A DNA stretch of 64,000 bases from Sphingobium xanthum (lineage in GTDB: Bacteria; Pseudomonadota; Alphaproteobacteria; Sphingomonadales; Sphingomonadaceae): assembly GCF_019737615.1 (NCBI RefSeq), contig NZ_JAHKKS010000015.1, positions 1-64,000 of the forward strand, read 5' to 3'. Shown here piece after piece: positions 50,326 to 61,114 of this stretch; position 1 is the stretch's first letter; each line of letters begins with the position of its first letter. The position numbers and the translations under genes are program-made. The notes beneath the pieces were generated by a model. It was not told the origin of the DNA. It was given only the letters and a program-made list of their open reading frames with translations, and did not search any database.

Positions 50326-52113
50326 TCAGCCGATCAGCGACTGCATCTTCTCGACCAGCGCCTGCTTGCGGAACGGCTTGCTGATGAACGGCAGCGGCTC
50401 GCCGGCGTCGTCGCCGGCGGGCGCGGCGCCGGACATCAGCAGCACCGGCATGTCCGGATAACGGCTGCGCAGCTCGGTCGCGAGCTGCTGTCCGCTCATC
50501 TGGCCCGGCATGTCGACATCGGTCACCGCTATGTCGAACTGTCGGCCATCGGCAGCCTCCAGCGCCGCGTTCGCGCCTTCCGCTCCGACCACATCCCAGC
50601 CGTCGCTTGCCAGGCCCTCCATGACGGCGCGGAGCACTGCCGGATTGTCGTCGATCAGCAGCACCGAATAGGATCGGCCGGGCGCGGCCTGCATCCTGTC
50701 GTCCCCGGCGGCGGCGAGCGCGGCATCGGCGGCGGGCAGGAAGATGGTCACGCAGGTGCCTTCGCCAACCCTGCTGTCAATCCGCCCGAAGCCGCCGGAC
50801 TGGCGCGCGAAGCCATAGACTTGCGAGAGGCCGAGGCCCGTGCCGCCGCGATCCGCCCTGGTCGTGAAGAACGGTTCGAAGGCGCGCTCCAGCGTCTCGG
50901 GCGCCATGCCTGTGCCGGTATCGCGCACCGCGACCGCGATATAGTCGCCCGGCGGCGTATCGGTGCCCTTGAGCGCGTCGCCCGCCAGCGGCACGACCGA
51001 GACCGACACGCTGATGACGCCGCCCCGGGGCATCGCATCGCGCGCATTGACGATGAGATTGAGCAAGGCCGCCTGGAACTGCGGCACATCGATGCTGGCG
51101 ACGGCGGACGGCGCGGCGAGGGCGAACTCGACCCGCGTCGAGCCGCTGACCGCATGCAGCAGCAGGTCGCGGAAATTGCTGACCGTCTCGGTGATGTTGA
51201 CGTGCTGCGGCTCCAGCGTCCGCTTGCGGGCGAAGGCGAGCAGCCGGGCCAGCAGATCGGCCCCCGATTCCGCCGCGCCCATGGCCGAGAGCGCGAGCGC
51301 CTTGACGCGCCTCTCCCGGCTGCTTGCGGCAATCATGTCGAGATCGTTGATGATGACGGTCAGGATGTTGTTGAAATCATGCGCGAGCCCGCCGGTCAGA
51401 TTGCCGAGTGCGTCCATCTTCTGCGACTGGAGCAGCGCTTCGGACGTGTCGCGATGATCCGCGATCTCGCGCGAGAGGCGCTGGTTGGTGGCATCGAGCT
51501 CGCCGGCGCGCATCTCCACCGCGATCGCCAGCGCCTGCGCGCGGGCGAATTCGCGGCTGAACAGGGCGCCGGTGAACGTCATGGTCGCGATGAACGCCAG
51601 CGTCATGATCGCGGCGGCATATCCCTGCAGCGTGTCCTGCATCAGCAGCGCGATGGCGAGCGGCATCGAGGCGGGCACGGTGAAGGCGAGGGCGGTTGGC
51701 AGATGCGCGGCATGGAGCGAGGTTGCGCCGGCCGTCATGCCGCCGATGACGAACGCCCAGAACCAGAGATAGGACGAGAAGTCGCTGAACGGCAGAACCG
51801 GCCCCAGGCCCCAGAGCAGGCCTGCGCCGAAGGACCCGGCGACCGAGAGGATCTCCCACCGTTTTATGCGGTCCTTTCGGGCGGGATCGCGGCGGAACCG
51901 GACATAGAGCATGATCCGCGCGGCCGAGAGCGCCACGACCAGCCCCAGCCATTCGAGCGCGCCATGCGCCATGCCCCGGTCGGTGATGACGGCGACCAGC
52001 AGCCCTGCATTGAGGACATTGACGACGGAGGTGCCGAGCAGCCGCGAATAGATGGTGGAGACCGCTTCGAAGCGGGCCGCTTCCCGGACGTCGGGTGACA
52101 GGATCTGGGCCAT
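50326..52113 (-). CDS. membrane-bound hybrid sensor histidine kinase
   Basis: 595 residues from ATG 52113 with CGGAG upstream. Six or so transmembrane helices in ~25-175. The HisKA box LGNLTGGLAHDFNNILTVI carries the phospho-acceptor His. HATPase has NLIVNARDAMP, DTGTGM and GGTGLGLSQVYGFARQSGG. The C-terminal receiver has acidic LLIDDN, phospho-acceptor Asp in FDIAVTDVDMPG and Lys in FISKPFRK. Signal, and the response regulator that receives the phosphate, are unknown. Divergent from the HTH protein at 52317. Confidence 0.9.
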   Translation of the reverse strand: MAQILSPDVREAARFEAVSTIYSRLLGTSVVNVLNAGLLVAVITDRGMAHGALEWLGLVVALSAARIMLYVRFRRDPARKDRIKRWEILSVAGSFGAGLLWGLGPVLPFSDFSSYLWFWAFVIGGMTAGATSLHAAHLPTALAFTVPASMPLAIALLMQDTLQGYAAAIMTLAFIATMTFTGALFSREFARAQALAIAVEMRAGELDATNQRLSREIADHRDTSEALLQSQKMDALGNLTGGLAHDFNNILTVIINDLDMIAASSRERRVKALALSAMGAAESGADLLARLLAFARKRTLEPQHVNITETVSNFRDLLLHAVSGSTRVEFALAAPSAVASIDVPQFQAALLNLIVNARDAMPRGGVISVSVSVVPLAGDALKGTDTPPGDYIAVAVRDTGTGMAPETLERAFEPFFTTRADRGGTGLGLSQVYGFARQSGGFGRIDSRVGEGTCVTIFLPAADAALAAAGDDRMQAAPGRSYSVLLIDDNPAVLRAVMEGLASDGWDVVGAEGANAALEAADGRQFDIAVTDVDMPGQMSGQQLATELRSRYPDMPVLLMSGAAPAGDDAGEPLPFISKPFRKQALVEKMQSLIG

Positions 52114-52316
52114 CGCTCGCTCCGCACAACATCTGCCAGGCGGACCCATTTTCTGTTCTGTGAGAAATCCTACTCTGCTTCCGGCCGGAAGCAACGGAAA
52201 TCCGCGCCGATTCCGGGTCGAGCGCAAGAAGGGCCTTGGCAACCGATGGCGCGATCAAATCGCCTTGCTGCCGGAAATTCACTTTCTTCTGTCCTATATA
52301 GTACCAAATAGGTTAA

Positions 52317-53030
52317 ATGGATCACATGCAACCACGTCGCCACATCCCGCCGGTCTCGCTGCCGGCGTTTCGCCCCGTCCCTCGCAAGTGCAGCCGTCAC
52401 GACGGCTGGACCGCCCAGCGCCAGCGCGATTTCATCGCCGCCCTCGCCGATACCGGATCGGTCACGCACGCCGCCGCCCGCGTCGGCATGTCGACCGAGG
52501 GCGCCTATATGCTGCGGCGCGCGAAAGGCGCCGAGGAGTTCGCCGCCGCCTGGCTCGCCGCGCTGGATCACGGCATCGCCCGGCTCGAGGATATCGCCCT
52601 GGAGCGCGCGATCCACGGCATCGAAGTTCCGGTCTACAGCTATGGCAAGCTCATCGGCACGCGCATCGTCTATAATGATCGCCTCATCATGTTCATGCTG
52701 CGCAACCGCGCCATGGACCGCTTCCCCGCCGGCGCCACGAAGGCCGGGCTGGGCCACGCCGCCCAATTGCGCGCCGAGGCCGAGGCGGCCAACCGGCCGG
52801 ACATGGACGAGATCAAGAAGGGCATCCTCAGGAAAATCGAGGCCATCGCCGCACAGGATCGTCGCATGGGCAAGATCGGCGTCGGTCTCGAAGGTCAGGA
52901 AGCCATCGACTTCGAGAATTGGCGCGCGGAGCGAGCGGAGCGGCTGGGCCTGCCGCCGCCCGAGCGGCTATTGCCGCCGCTGGACCGGATCGGCTGGCGG
53001 GGCAGGTCAAAGCTGTACAAGGACGAATAG
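52317..53030 (+). CDS. HTH-domain hypothetical protein common in sphingomonads
   Basis: 237 residues. WTAQRQRDFIAALADTGSVTHAAARVGMS followed by EGAYMLRRAKGAEEFAAAW is a phage-terminase-small-subunit-like or homeodomain-like helix-turn-helix. The middle has YNDRLIMFMLRNR and the C-terminal third is helical and charged. I have seen many sphingomonad homologues annotated only as hypothetical. DNA binding is inferred; no phage genes are nearby. ATG 52326 is an alternative start. Confidence 0.68.
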   Translation: MDHMQPRRHIPPVSLPAFRPVPRKCSRHDGWTAQRQRDFIAALADTGSVTHAAARVGMSTEGAYMLRRAKGAEEFAAAWLAALDHGIARLEDIALERAIHGIEVPVYSYGKLIGTRIVYNDRLIMFMLRNRAMDRFPAGATKAGLGHAAQLRAEAEAANRPDMDEIKKGILRKIEAIAAQDRRMGKIGVGLEGQEAIDFENWRAERAERLGLPPPERLLPPLDRIGWRGRSKLYKDE

Positions 53031-53040
53031 AAACCCAACG

Positions 53041-53075
53041 CCCCGTCACCCCGGGCCTGACCCGGGGTCCCGCTT
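53041..53075. repeat. short GC palindrome of the CCCCGGG...CCCGGGG class
   Basis: CCCCGGG (53049-53055) and CCCGGGG (53061-53067) form a hairpin within a GTCACCCCGGGCCTGACCCG unit, a dispersed intergenic element frequent in alphaproteobacteria. Could also terminate either convergent neighbour. Confidence 0.55.
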
Positions 53076-54934
53076 CTTCTGCCGTGATCTGGCAAGACCA
53101 AGAAGCTTATGAGCCGACGCTCGGCGCCCGCATTGGGTTCACGGAGTTATCTGTTTTGCCAGTGCGACGCCTGCGACCCAGAGCGTGCCAGGCAACGGCT
53201 TTCCGTCCGTTCCAATTCCGCCAATTGGCGCGATTATGAATTGCGCGGCAAGCTCCTCGGACTTGGGGCCGAAAAACACGGGTTGGATTCCCCCGCCGCT
53301 GATAAAGCTGGTCGGTCCGGTAAGGCTGCCTCCATAAGGAATGCCTCCAGGCATGATGCCGTCGATAACCCAGCGCCCAAGCGATGAAGCCACGGAACCG
53401 TCCGGGTTGAGCCGGTCGAGATCAAGCGCACCCGTATATTTCAGCATCGTGAAGTCGAAATTGAACATCGATTTTCCGCCAACTTCGAAGGGGTTGGCGT
53501 CGCTAAGGGCACCCGCCCCAACCACGATTCCTTCATATCGAGCGCTGCCGGTGCGTGTTGCCAGCATGTTGACCGGCGTCGGCAAGCCATACAGGAAATA
53601 TTGGCGATCGAACCGTTCCTCGCCGCCCGGCTCGGAGACGGACGTCGTCCAATGGCCGAAGCTCGCATATGAGAGCGCTATCTCGGTATTGCCCGAACCC
53701 GGTCGATACATGGCCAGGGTTGTCGGCAAATTGTCGATCGTCTTGCGATAGGTCGTAAAGCGCGAAGTCTGCTCAACGCGCTCCAGGTCCGTGAATGTGC
53801 TGTTGAGGCCGGGGCGACCGGATGCCGAGAAACTGATCTGCCCGTTCTTGGCGATCGTCACGGTCTGATCGAAGCCTTCGAATATCGCGTTGGCACCCAG
53901 GCTGAAGAAGGTGCCGGGGCTCTTGCCTGCTGCGAAGTGGACCGTCTTCCCGGTGCTCGTCAGGTCCTGCTGCAGCTTCGTCAGATTGAGGTTCACGGGT
54001 GCCACGGATGGATCGCGCGTGCCGGTTATGGCGCCCACGAAGCCGTTGCTCTCATTGGGGCCTGGGTTCATGTGCTGCGGGTAAGCGACGATCGTCGCAC
54101 CGATTTCTTCCGCATTCGGACCGAAAAAACGACCGTCGATTGTCCCCGACATGCCGCCGGCCGGCCCAATCACGAGCGCTGTGCCTGAAAATGCATTGCC
54201 GCTGCCAAGGCGGCCGACCGCCGTGAAGGGATAGACGGTCGGTTGATACTCATAAGTCGTAAGATTGAGCATCTTCGTGTCGGCAAGCGCCGCGAATTCG
54301 CCCGTCATGAAGTCGACGTTGAAATCCCCGGTACCTTCGAGGCCATAGGGTGCGTAGCCGCTGATCAGCGCGATGCCGAACAGGTCGATGTCCCAGCCGG
54401 CCGTGCCGGTTCTCGGAACATTCGCGGTTGGGGTGGGAAAGCCATAGGTGAAGACGTTGAAGGATGCGTTCTGTATTTGCGCAGTAAGCGTGTCATGCTG
54501 CCAATAGCCGTAGCCGACATATTGGTTGGGCTGGCTCTGGGAAGCGCGCTGCGTGAACAGCTTCAACACGTCTCGCGTGTCGCTGGAGCCGCCGCCGATC
54601 ACGAAGGATTCGGACCCCGCCCTCGTGGTGCTGATGCGATCGGCCGGGTTGAAGCGCTGTGATCGTTCGTTCGTCGCAAGCGTATAGCTGTTGGTTGCCG
54701 CGTCGTAGCTGATGCTGAGCGCCTGGCTTTCATGCTTGCCGAAGGAGGTCTGCAGGCTGAACCGATCGAATTTGACCGCGCTCGCCGCCGATGTGCCGCT
54801 GAACGTCTGGCTGGCGCGCAGATCGCTGATGGTCGTATTGGGCGACGGTGTGGGCGTCGGAGTAGGCGTTGGAGTAGGCGTCGGTGTCGGCGAGGGCGTC
54901 GGCGTCGCAGTTGGCGTGGGAGTCGGCGCAGGCG

Positions 54935-56233
54935 GGGCCTGTCGGTAATTTTGTGCGCGGGGCCATAGAGATGGATAGGAAGGACCATCGATATGGCGAT
55001 CGACAAGGAAGTGCTGGATCAGCTGCTGGCAGGGCGTGATCCACAGGAGCTGTTTGCGAAGGACGGTCTGCTCGACGAGCTGAAGAAGGCGCTTTCAGAA
55101 CGGATGCTGGCAGCCGAGCTGGATGAGCATCTGGAGGTTGAAGGCGCCGAAGGCGCAATGAACCGGCGCAACGGCACGTCGAGGAAGACGATGCTGACGG
55201 GCACATCGAAAGTGACGCTGGATATTCCGCGCGATCGGGCCGGTACGTTCGACCCGAAGCTGATCGCCAAATACCAGCGCCGGTTTCCCGACTTCGATGA
55301 CAAGATCGTGTCGATGTACGCGCGCGGGATGACGGTGCGCGAGATCCGCGGGCATCTCGAGGAACTGTACGGCATCGACGTGTCGCCGGACCTGATCTCG
55401 ACGATCACCGACGCGGTGCTCGAGACGGTCGCGGAATGGCAGGGGCGGCCGCTCGACGCCTGCTATCCGCTGGTGTTCTTTGACGCGATCCGCGTCAAAA
55501 TCCGCGATGAGGGCTTCGTGCGCAACAAGGCGGTGTACATCGCGCTCGGCCTCCTGCCCGACGGCACGAAGGACATCCTGGGCATCTGGATCGAGCAGAC
55601 CGAGGGCGCGAAGTTCTGGCTGCGGGTGATGAACGAACTCAAGAACCGCGGCGTCGGCGATATCCTGATCGCCGTCGTCGATGGGCTGAAGGGCTTCCCC
55701 GACGCGATCAACGCAGCCTTCCCCGAAACGGTCGTTCAAACGTGCATCGTCCACCTGCTCAGGAACAGCATGAGCTTCGCGTCGTGGAAGGACCGAAAGC
55801 CGATCGCCCAGGCCTTGCGCAGCGTCTATCGCGCCGAGACGGCGGAGGCCGGCCTGGCCGCGCTCGATGCGTTCGAGACAGGCCATTGGGGCAAGCGGCA
55901 TCCCGCCATCGCCCAGAGCTGGCGGCGGCACTGGGACCAGGTGATCCCGTTCTTCGCCTTCCCCGAAGGCGTGCGCCGGATCATCTACACCACCAACGCC
56001 ATCGAGGCGCTGAACTCAAAGCTGCGGCGCGCAGTGCGCACCCGTGGCCACTTCCCCGGTGACGATGCCGCGATGAAGCTGCTATACCTCGTCCTCAACA
56101 AGGCGACCGAGGAATGGAAACGGCCGCCACGTGAGTGGTCGGAGGCAAAGACCCAGTTCGCCGTGATCTTCGGCGAGCGGTTCGTCATCTGATGACGACA
56201 ACCGGCCCCGCGCACAAAATTACCGACAGGCCC
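54935..56233 (+). mobile_element. complete IS256-family insertion sequence, 1299 bp
   Basis: Terminal inverted repeats 54935-54964 and 56204-56233 are perfect over 30 bp, beginning GGGCCTGTCGGTAATTTTGT. The target duplication GCGCAGGCG is present at 54926-54934 and 56234-56242, exactly flanking the element; 8-9 bp is the norm for IS256. One transposase gene fills the element. The intact repeats and identical duplication point to a recent insertion. Confidence 0.95.
54993..56192 (+). CDS. IS256-family (mutator-type) transposase
   Basis: 399 residues, full length for the family. DDE residues are D164 (VFFDAIRVKI), D230 (AVVDGLKGF) and E338 (TNAIEALNSKLRR). The mutator signature CIVHLLRNSM at 251 and the N-terminal GTSRKTMLTGTSKV region are present. 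All catalytic residues are intact and there is no frameshift, so it is probably functional. It is oriented opposite to the interrupted lipoprotein gene. Confidence 0.95.
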   Translation: MAIDKEVLDQLLAGRDPQELFAKDGLLDELKKALSERMLAAELDEHLEVEGAEGAMNRRNGTSRKTMLTGTSKVTLDIPRDRAGTFDPKLIAKYQRRFPDFDDKIVSMYARGMTVREIRGHLEELYGIDVSPDLISTITDAVLETVAEWQGRPLDACYPLVFFDAIRVKIRDEGFVRNKAVYIALGLLPDGTKDILGIWIEQTEGAKFWLRVMNELKNRGVGDILIAVVDGLKGFPDAINAAFPETVVQTCIVHLLRNSMSFASWKDRKPIAQALRSVYRAETAEAGLAALDAFETGHWGKRHPAIAQSWRRHWDQVIPFFAFPEGVRRIIYTTNAIEALNSKLRRAVRTRGHFPGDDAAMKLLYLVLNKATEEWKRPPREWSEAKTQFAVIFGERFVI

Positions 56234-56440
56234 GCGCAGGCGTGCTGCTAACGCCGCCACTTCCTCCGCCGCCACAGCCAGCGAGCGACATTGCCAGAAC
56301 CAGACAACCCGAAAACTTCTTCGCGATCACGCCGAACCCCCTGCTCATCCCGCTCCACTGTCTCGAATGGCTGGCGGGCAAGCAAGGGCATAAACCATTC
56401 AGCCGACGACAAAGTTGGTGAAGGTCACAAGATGAAAGAC

Positions 56441-56665
56441 CTAGCTTTCATCCCCCATCCGCAGCGTTGCGATGAACGCTTCCTGCGGGATTTGCACCGA
56501 TCCATATTCCCGCATCCGCGCCTTGCCCTCTTTCTGCTTTTCTAGCAGCCATTTCTTGTGGGGGTGTCGGCGCAATGGCATTTCGCTGCAAAATCCTCGC
56601 GCATCATAGCGATGGTCTGGCGCGCAGTAACCTTGCCGCCGGTCGCGGCCTGAAGGGGGATATTG
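56441..56665 (-). pseudogene. decayed duplicate of the lepA 3' end
   Basis: Matches the last ~75 codons of intact lepA (57054-57279) along its length. The C-terminus reads [18 protein letters not shown], then [17 protein letters not shown], against [18 protein letters not shown] and [17 protein letters not shown] in LepA. Upstream the match continues in another frame ([15 protein letters not shown]), showing a frameshift near 56560-56575, and it stops at about 56665. No GTPase part remains. It lies on the far side of the PhnA-domain gene, in the same orientation as lepA. Confidence 0.85.
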
Positions 56666-56745
56666 AGCGAGTGTGGCGGGAAGCGGGCACGTCGGGCGCC
56701 GAACATGTGGCGCAAATTGGCGGGAAGCCGACACTTACGACCCTC

Positions 56746-57053
56746 TCACCGCTTCCGCACAAACTCCGCCCGCAGCACCAGTCCCTTGATCCCCTCATAG
56801 CGGCAGTCGATCTCCTGGCTGTCGCCGGTCAGGCGGATCGACTTGATGAGCGTGCCGCGCTTGAGGGTCTGGCCCGCGCCCTTCACCTCCAGATCCTTGA
56901 TGAGCGTCACCTGGTCGCCATCGGCCAGCAGATTGCCGACCGCGTCGCGCACTTCGACGGCGCCGGCCGCCGCCTGCTTCGCCGCGAGTTGCGAGGCCGG
57001 CATCCACTCGCCGCCCTCCTCGTCGAACACATAGTCCTCGTCGTCGGTCCCGC

Positions 57054-57057
<4 letters not shown>
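56746..57057 (-). CDS. PhnA-domain (YjdM-like) protein without zinc ribbon
   Basis: 103 residues from TTG 57057, which overlaps the lepA stop codon (TTGA) and has GGGGGA six bases upstream inside lepA; translational coupling is likely. The PhnA domain is clear: [39 protein letters not shown] and ALRAEFV-type ending VLRAEFVRK. The N-terminal CxxC zinc ribbon of E. coli YjdM is missing; only an acidic [13 protein letters not shown] segment takes its place. Function unknown; the old phosphonate link is doubtful for this family. Confidence 0.78.
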
Positions 57058-58874
<1,817 letters not shown>

Positions 58875-58881
58875 GCCGCGC

Positions 58882-58910
58882 CCGATAGCAGCAAGGGAAG
58901 ATTTGGGCAA
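58882..58910 (-). promoter_or_regulatory. candidate lepA promoter giving a leaderless mRNA
   Basis: Minus strand TTGCCC (58910-58905), a 17-bp spacer and TATCGG (58887-58882), the same -10 as at rpmB. The ATG (58874) begins eight bases after the -10, and no ribosome site lies between. Confidence 0.4.
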
Positions 58911-59074
58911 AGGCCGCTGCAAGTCCATTCCGTCCAAGACAGGAACGCCCGATCCATGACAATTGCCGTTAGGCAAGGGCGTTTATCTTGTGCGCATATC
59001 TGGCTGTGATAAAAGCATGGTCGAGGGTATTGCGAGCAACGATGGCTTGCGATTTTCATAGGGGTAGGTGGAAA

Positions 59075-59854
59075 ATGAAGGGTTCGATCAAGTTCCTGGT
59101 CGCGGCGACCGCGCTCGCAGTCGTGGCGCAGCCGGCATTGGCCGTGGACAACAAGAAGGGCTCGTCGGGCCGTCAGGACCAGACCAAGGGCACGCAGGAA
59201 ATCCCGAAGTGCTACAAGAAGCTCGGCACGATCGCGATCGTCGAGCCGGAGAACCAGTGGTGGCGCGAGATGAATCTCGGCAGCCCGGAGGCGATCCTGC
59301 GCATCTTCGTGCAGCAGTCCGGCTGCTTCACGCTCGTCAACCGCGGCCGCTCGATGCAGAGCCGCGCGATGGAGCGCGCCATGGCCGATCAGGGCGAACT
59401 GCAGGGCGGCTCGAACCTCGGCAAGGGTCAGGTCAAGGCGGCCGACTATTTCATCGAGCCGAATATCGTCACCACGAACAAGAACAGCGGCGGTAATGCG
59501 CTGGGCGGGGTGCTCGGCGGCTTCCTCGGTCGCAGCACGTTCGGCGCGATCGCCGGCGGCATCAACATCAAGAAGAGCGAGGCGAACGTCACGCTGTCGA
59601 TCGTCAATGCGCGCACGACGGTCGAGGAAGCGCTGACCGAGGGCTATGCCCGCAAGTCGGATCTGAGCTTCGGCGCCGGTGGCGGCGCGGGCTGGTGGGG
59701 CGGTTTCGCCGGCGCGGCTGGCGGCGGCTATCAGAACACCGACATCGGTCAGGTTATCGTCCTTGCTTATCTCGATGCTTACACCAAGCTGGTCGACCAG
59801 CTCGGCGGCCTGCCGGCCGATGCAGCGGCGGCGGCGCCCCGCGCGACCAAATAA
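59075..59854 (+). CDS. CsgG/HfaB-family exported protein
   Basis: 259 residues from ATG 59075 with GGGTAGGTGG upstream. Signal peptide MKGSIKFLVAATALAVVAQPALA without a lipobox. CsgG-like features are LGTIAIVEPENQWWREMNLG, SPEAILRIFVQQSGCFTLVNRG and the DYFIEPNIVTTNK / VTLSIVNARTTVEEALTEGY block. CsgG forms the outer-membrane curli secretion pore and HfaB anchors the Caulobacter holdfast. A Gly-rich loop (ALGGVLGGFLGRSTFGAIAGG) is unusual. No curli or hfa neighbours are in the window, so the role is open. Confidence 0.75.
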   Translation: MKGSIKFLVAATALAVVAQPALAVDNKKGSSGRQDQTKGTQEIPKCYKKLGTIAIVEPENQWWREMNLGSPEAILRIFVQQSGCFTLVNRGRSMQSRAMERAMADQGELQGGSNLGKGQVKAADYFIEPNIVTTNKNSGGNALGGVLGGFLGRSTFGAIAGGINIKKSEANVTLSIVNARTTVEEALTEGYARKSDLSFGAGGGAGWWGGFAGAAGGGYQNTDIGQVIVLAYLDAYTKLVDQLGGLPADAAAAAPRATK

Positions 59855-59876
59855 GCCAGTCGCCGGATCGGCATGC

Positions 59877-59908
59877 GAAAGGGCGAGCCTGCGGGCTCGC
59901 CCTTTTCC
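59877..59908. terminator. bidirectional terminator between the CsgG-like and NadR-like genes
   Basis: AAAGGGCGAGCC (59878-59889) and GGCTCGCCCTTT (59894-59905) form a perfect 12-bp stem with a TGCG loop and a T-rich tail. Confidence 0.85.
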
Positions 59909-59917
59909 TTGCGCGGC

Positions 59918-60445
59918 TCAGGCGGGGATGAGCCCGGCGCGGGCGATCGCGCCGAGCGCACTGTCGAACCGCTCGTCCTGCTCGCCCGAGATCAGAGCCC
60001 AGGGGAGATCGCGCCGCTCCAGCTCGGCCCGGCAGAGATCGAAGAAGCGCTCCTGCTCCGCGCGCTCGGAGAACATGCGCACCTCGTCGCCGATCCACGG
60101 CAGATCGATATCCATCAGCAGATAGAGCTGGCCGACATCGGCAAAGGCATCGAGCGCGGGGATACGGTGGCTGAAGAGCATCATGCTCCACGCGGCGGTC
60201 ATGATCGGGTCGGTGTCCTGAAACAGCAGGCCGCGCGCTTGCGGCGCCAGCGCCTCGCGCGCCTCGACATGCCCATGCATGATGGTGACGAGATCGTCGG
60301 GCACGAGATCCGTCCCGTGCTTCTCGCAATAGGCGCGGCCATATTCGGGCACCCAGACCGTGCCGAAATGCGCCGCCAGCCGCTCGGCCAGCGTCGACTT
60401 GCCGGTACTCTCCGGCCCATGCAGGACGACCGATGGCAGGCTCAT
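59918..60445 (-). CDS. NadR-type nicotinamide riboside kinase-like ATPase
   Basis: 175 residues from ATG 60445. Walker A HGPESTGKSTLAERLAAHFG followed by WVPEYGRAYCEK is the signature of the NadR C-terminal kinase. DTDPIMTAAWSMMLF and LYLLMDIDLPWIGDEVRM follow. The adenylyltransferase and HTH parts of enteric NadR are absent. It overlaps the PnuC gene by 4 bp (ATGA): uptake of nicotinamide riboside followed by phosphorylation to NMN is the obvious pathway. Confidence 0.88.
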   Translation of the reverse strand: MSLPSVVLHGPESTGKSTLAERLAAHFGTVWVPEYGRAYCEKHGTDLVPDDLVTIMHGHVEAREALAPQARGLLFQDTDPIMTAAWSMMLFSHRIPALDAFADVGQLYLLMDIDLPWIGDEVRMFSERAEQERFFDLCRAELERRDLPWALISGEQDERFDSALGAIARAGLIPA

Positions 60446-61017
60446 GCGATCGCGATCCGGCTCTTCCGATGGGCGCGCATCCACTCGATCAGTCCGGCCA
60501 GCGAGAACAGCAGGAAGACGATGTAGAGGCCGGCCGTGAGATGCAGCCCCTTCGTCCAATAGAGCGGGATGGCGAGGCAATCGACGATGATCCAGAAGGT
60601 CCAGTTGTCGATATAGCGCCGCGCCATGAGCAGTTGTGCGACGATGCTGAGCATCGCGACGCCCGCATCCCAATAAGGCGCGGCGGCATCGGTCTGCCGG
60701 TGCATGAGCCAGCCCCAGAGAGCGCTGGTCGCGATGCCGACGGCCGCCCAGACGAGAAAGCCCGGCATGCCCAGCCAGCGCACCGGGACGCCCTCGTCCT
60801 GCGTGCGCGCGCCGGACCAGTTGAGCCAGCCATAGAGGTTCAGGACGAGGAAGAAGATCTGCAACAGCGCGTCGCTGTAGAGCCGCGCCTCGATGAAGAT
60901 GAAGAAATAGAGCGAGACCATCGCGATGCCGAACGGATAGTTCCACAGGCTGCGCCGGACGATCAGGGCGATGTTCGCCAATCCGAGAATGACGGCGATG
61001 ATCTCCAGCGGGCTCAC
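60442..61017 (-). CDS. pnuC: PnuC-family nicotinamide riboside transporter
   Basis: 191 residues from GTG 61017; an ATG at 61092 would add 25 residues of non-conserved sequence. About seven membrane helices, with PnuC blocks WNYPFGIAMVSLYFFIFIEA, LYSDALLQIFFLVLNLYGW and IDNWTFWIIVDCLAIPLYW. It moves nicotinamide riboside by facilitated diffusion, driven by phosphorylation by the coupled kinase downstream (established for PnuC). The two genes form an operon. Confidence 0.92.
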   Translation of the reverse strand: MSPLEIIAVILGLANIALIVRRSLWNYPFGIAMVSLYFFIFIEARLYSDALLQIFFLVLNLYGWLNWSGARTQDEGVPVRWLGMPGFLVWAAVGIATSALWGWLMHRQTDAAAPYWDAGVAMLSIVAQLLMARRYIDNWTFWIIVDCLAIPLYWTKGLHLTAGLYIVFLLFSLAGLIEWMRAHRKSRIAIA

Positions 61018-61114
61018 GGAACCGGTTCTTATCGGCGCCTTTGCAGCCTGTCGATATGCCCTGCCCGGATCGTGCGGCGAGCCAGGCTGCATCGATATTC
61101 AGCCCGGAAGCCGA

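Larger units (their letters stand above)
53139..56348 (-). pseudogene. bilobed TbpB-like surface lipoprotein gene split by an IS256-family insertion
   Basis: The 5' part runs from ATG 56348 with GGAG upstream: MSRGFGVIAKKFSGCLVLAM, SLAGC (lipobox), GGGGSGGVSSTPA. The 3' part (53139-54934) continues with a (TP)n-rich linker, then two related halves, each with a Y-G-x-P-T-P block followed by a TGTA/TGSA block, and a final GRFFGPNAEEIGA or PVFFGPKSEELAA strand. This two-lobe lipoprotein layout is that of transferrin-binding-protein-B-like proteins. Removing the IS (1299 bp) and one 9-bp duplication leaves 1902 bp, an uninterrupted 633-residue frame. As it stands the mature part has lost its signal peptide. 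Ligand unknown. Confidence 0.85.

Noticed and set aside
54841..54935. Short GC-rich tandem units that look like a small repeat array
   Set aside because: Not CRISPR or a replication iteron: the units are codons for a Thr-Pro linker of the interrupted lipoprotein.
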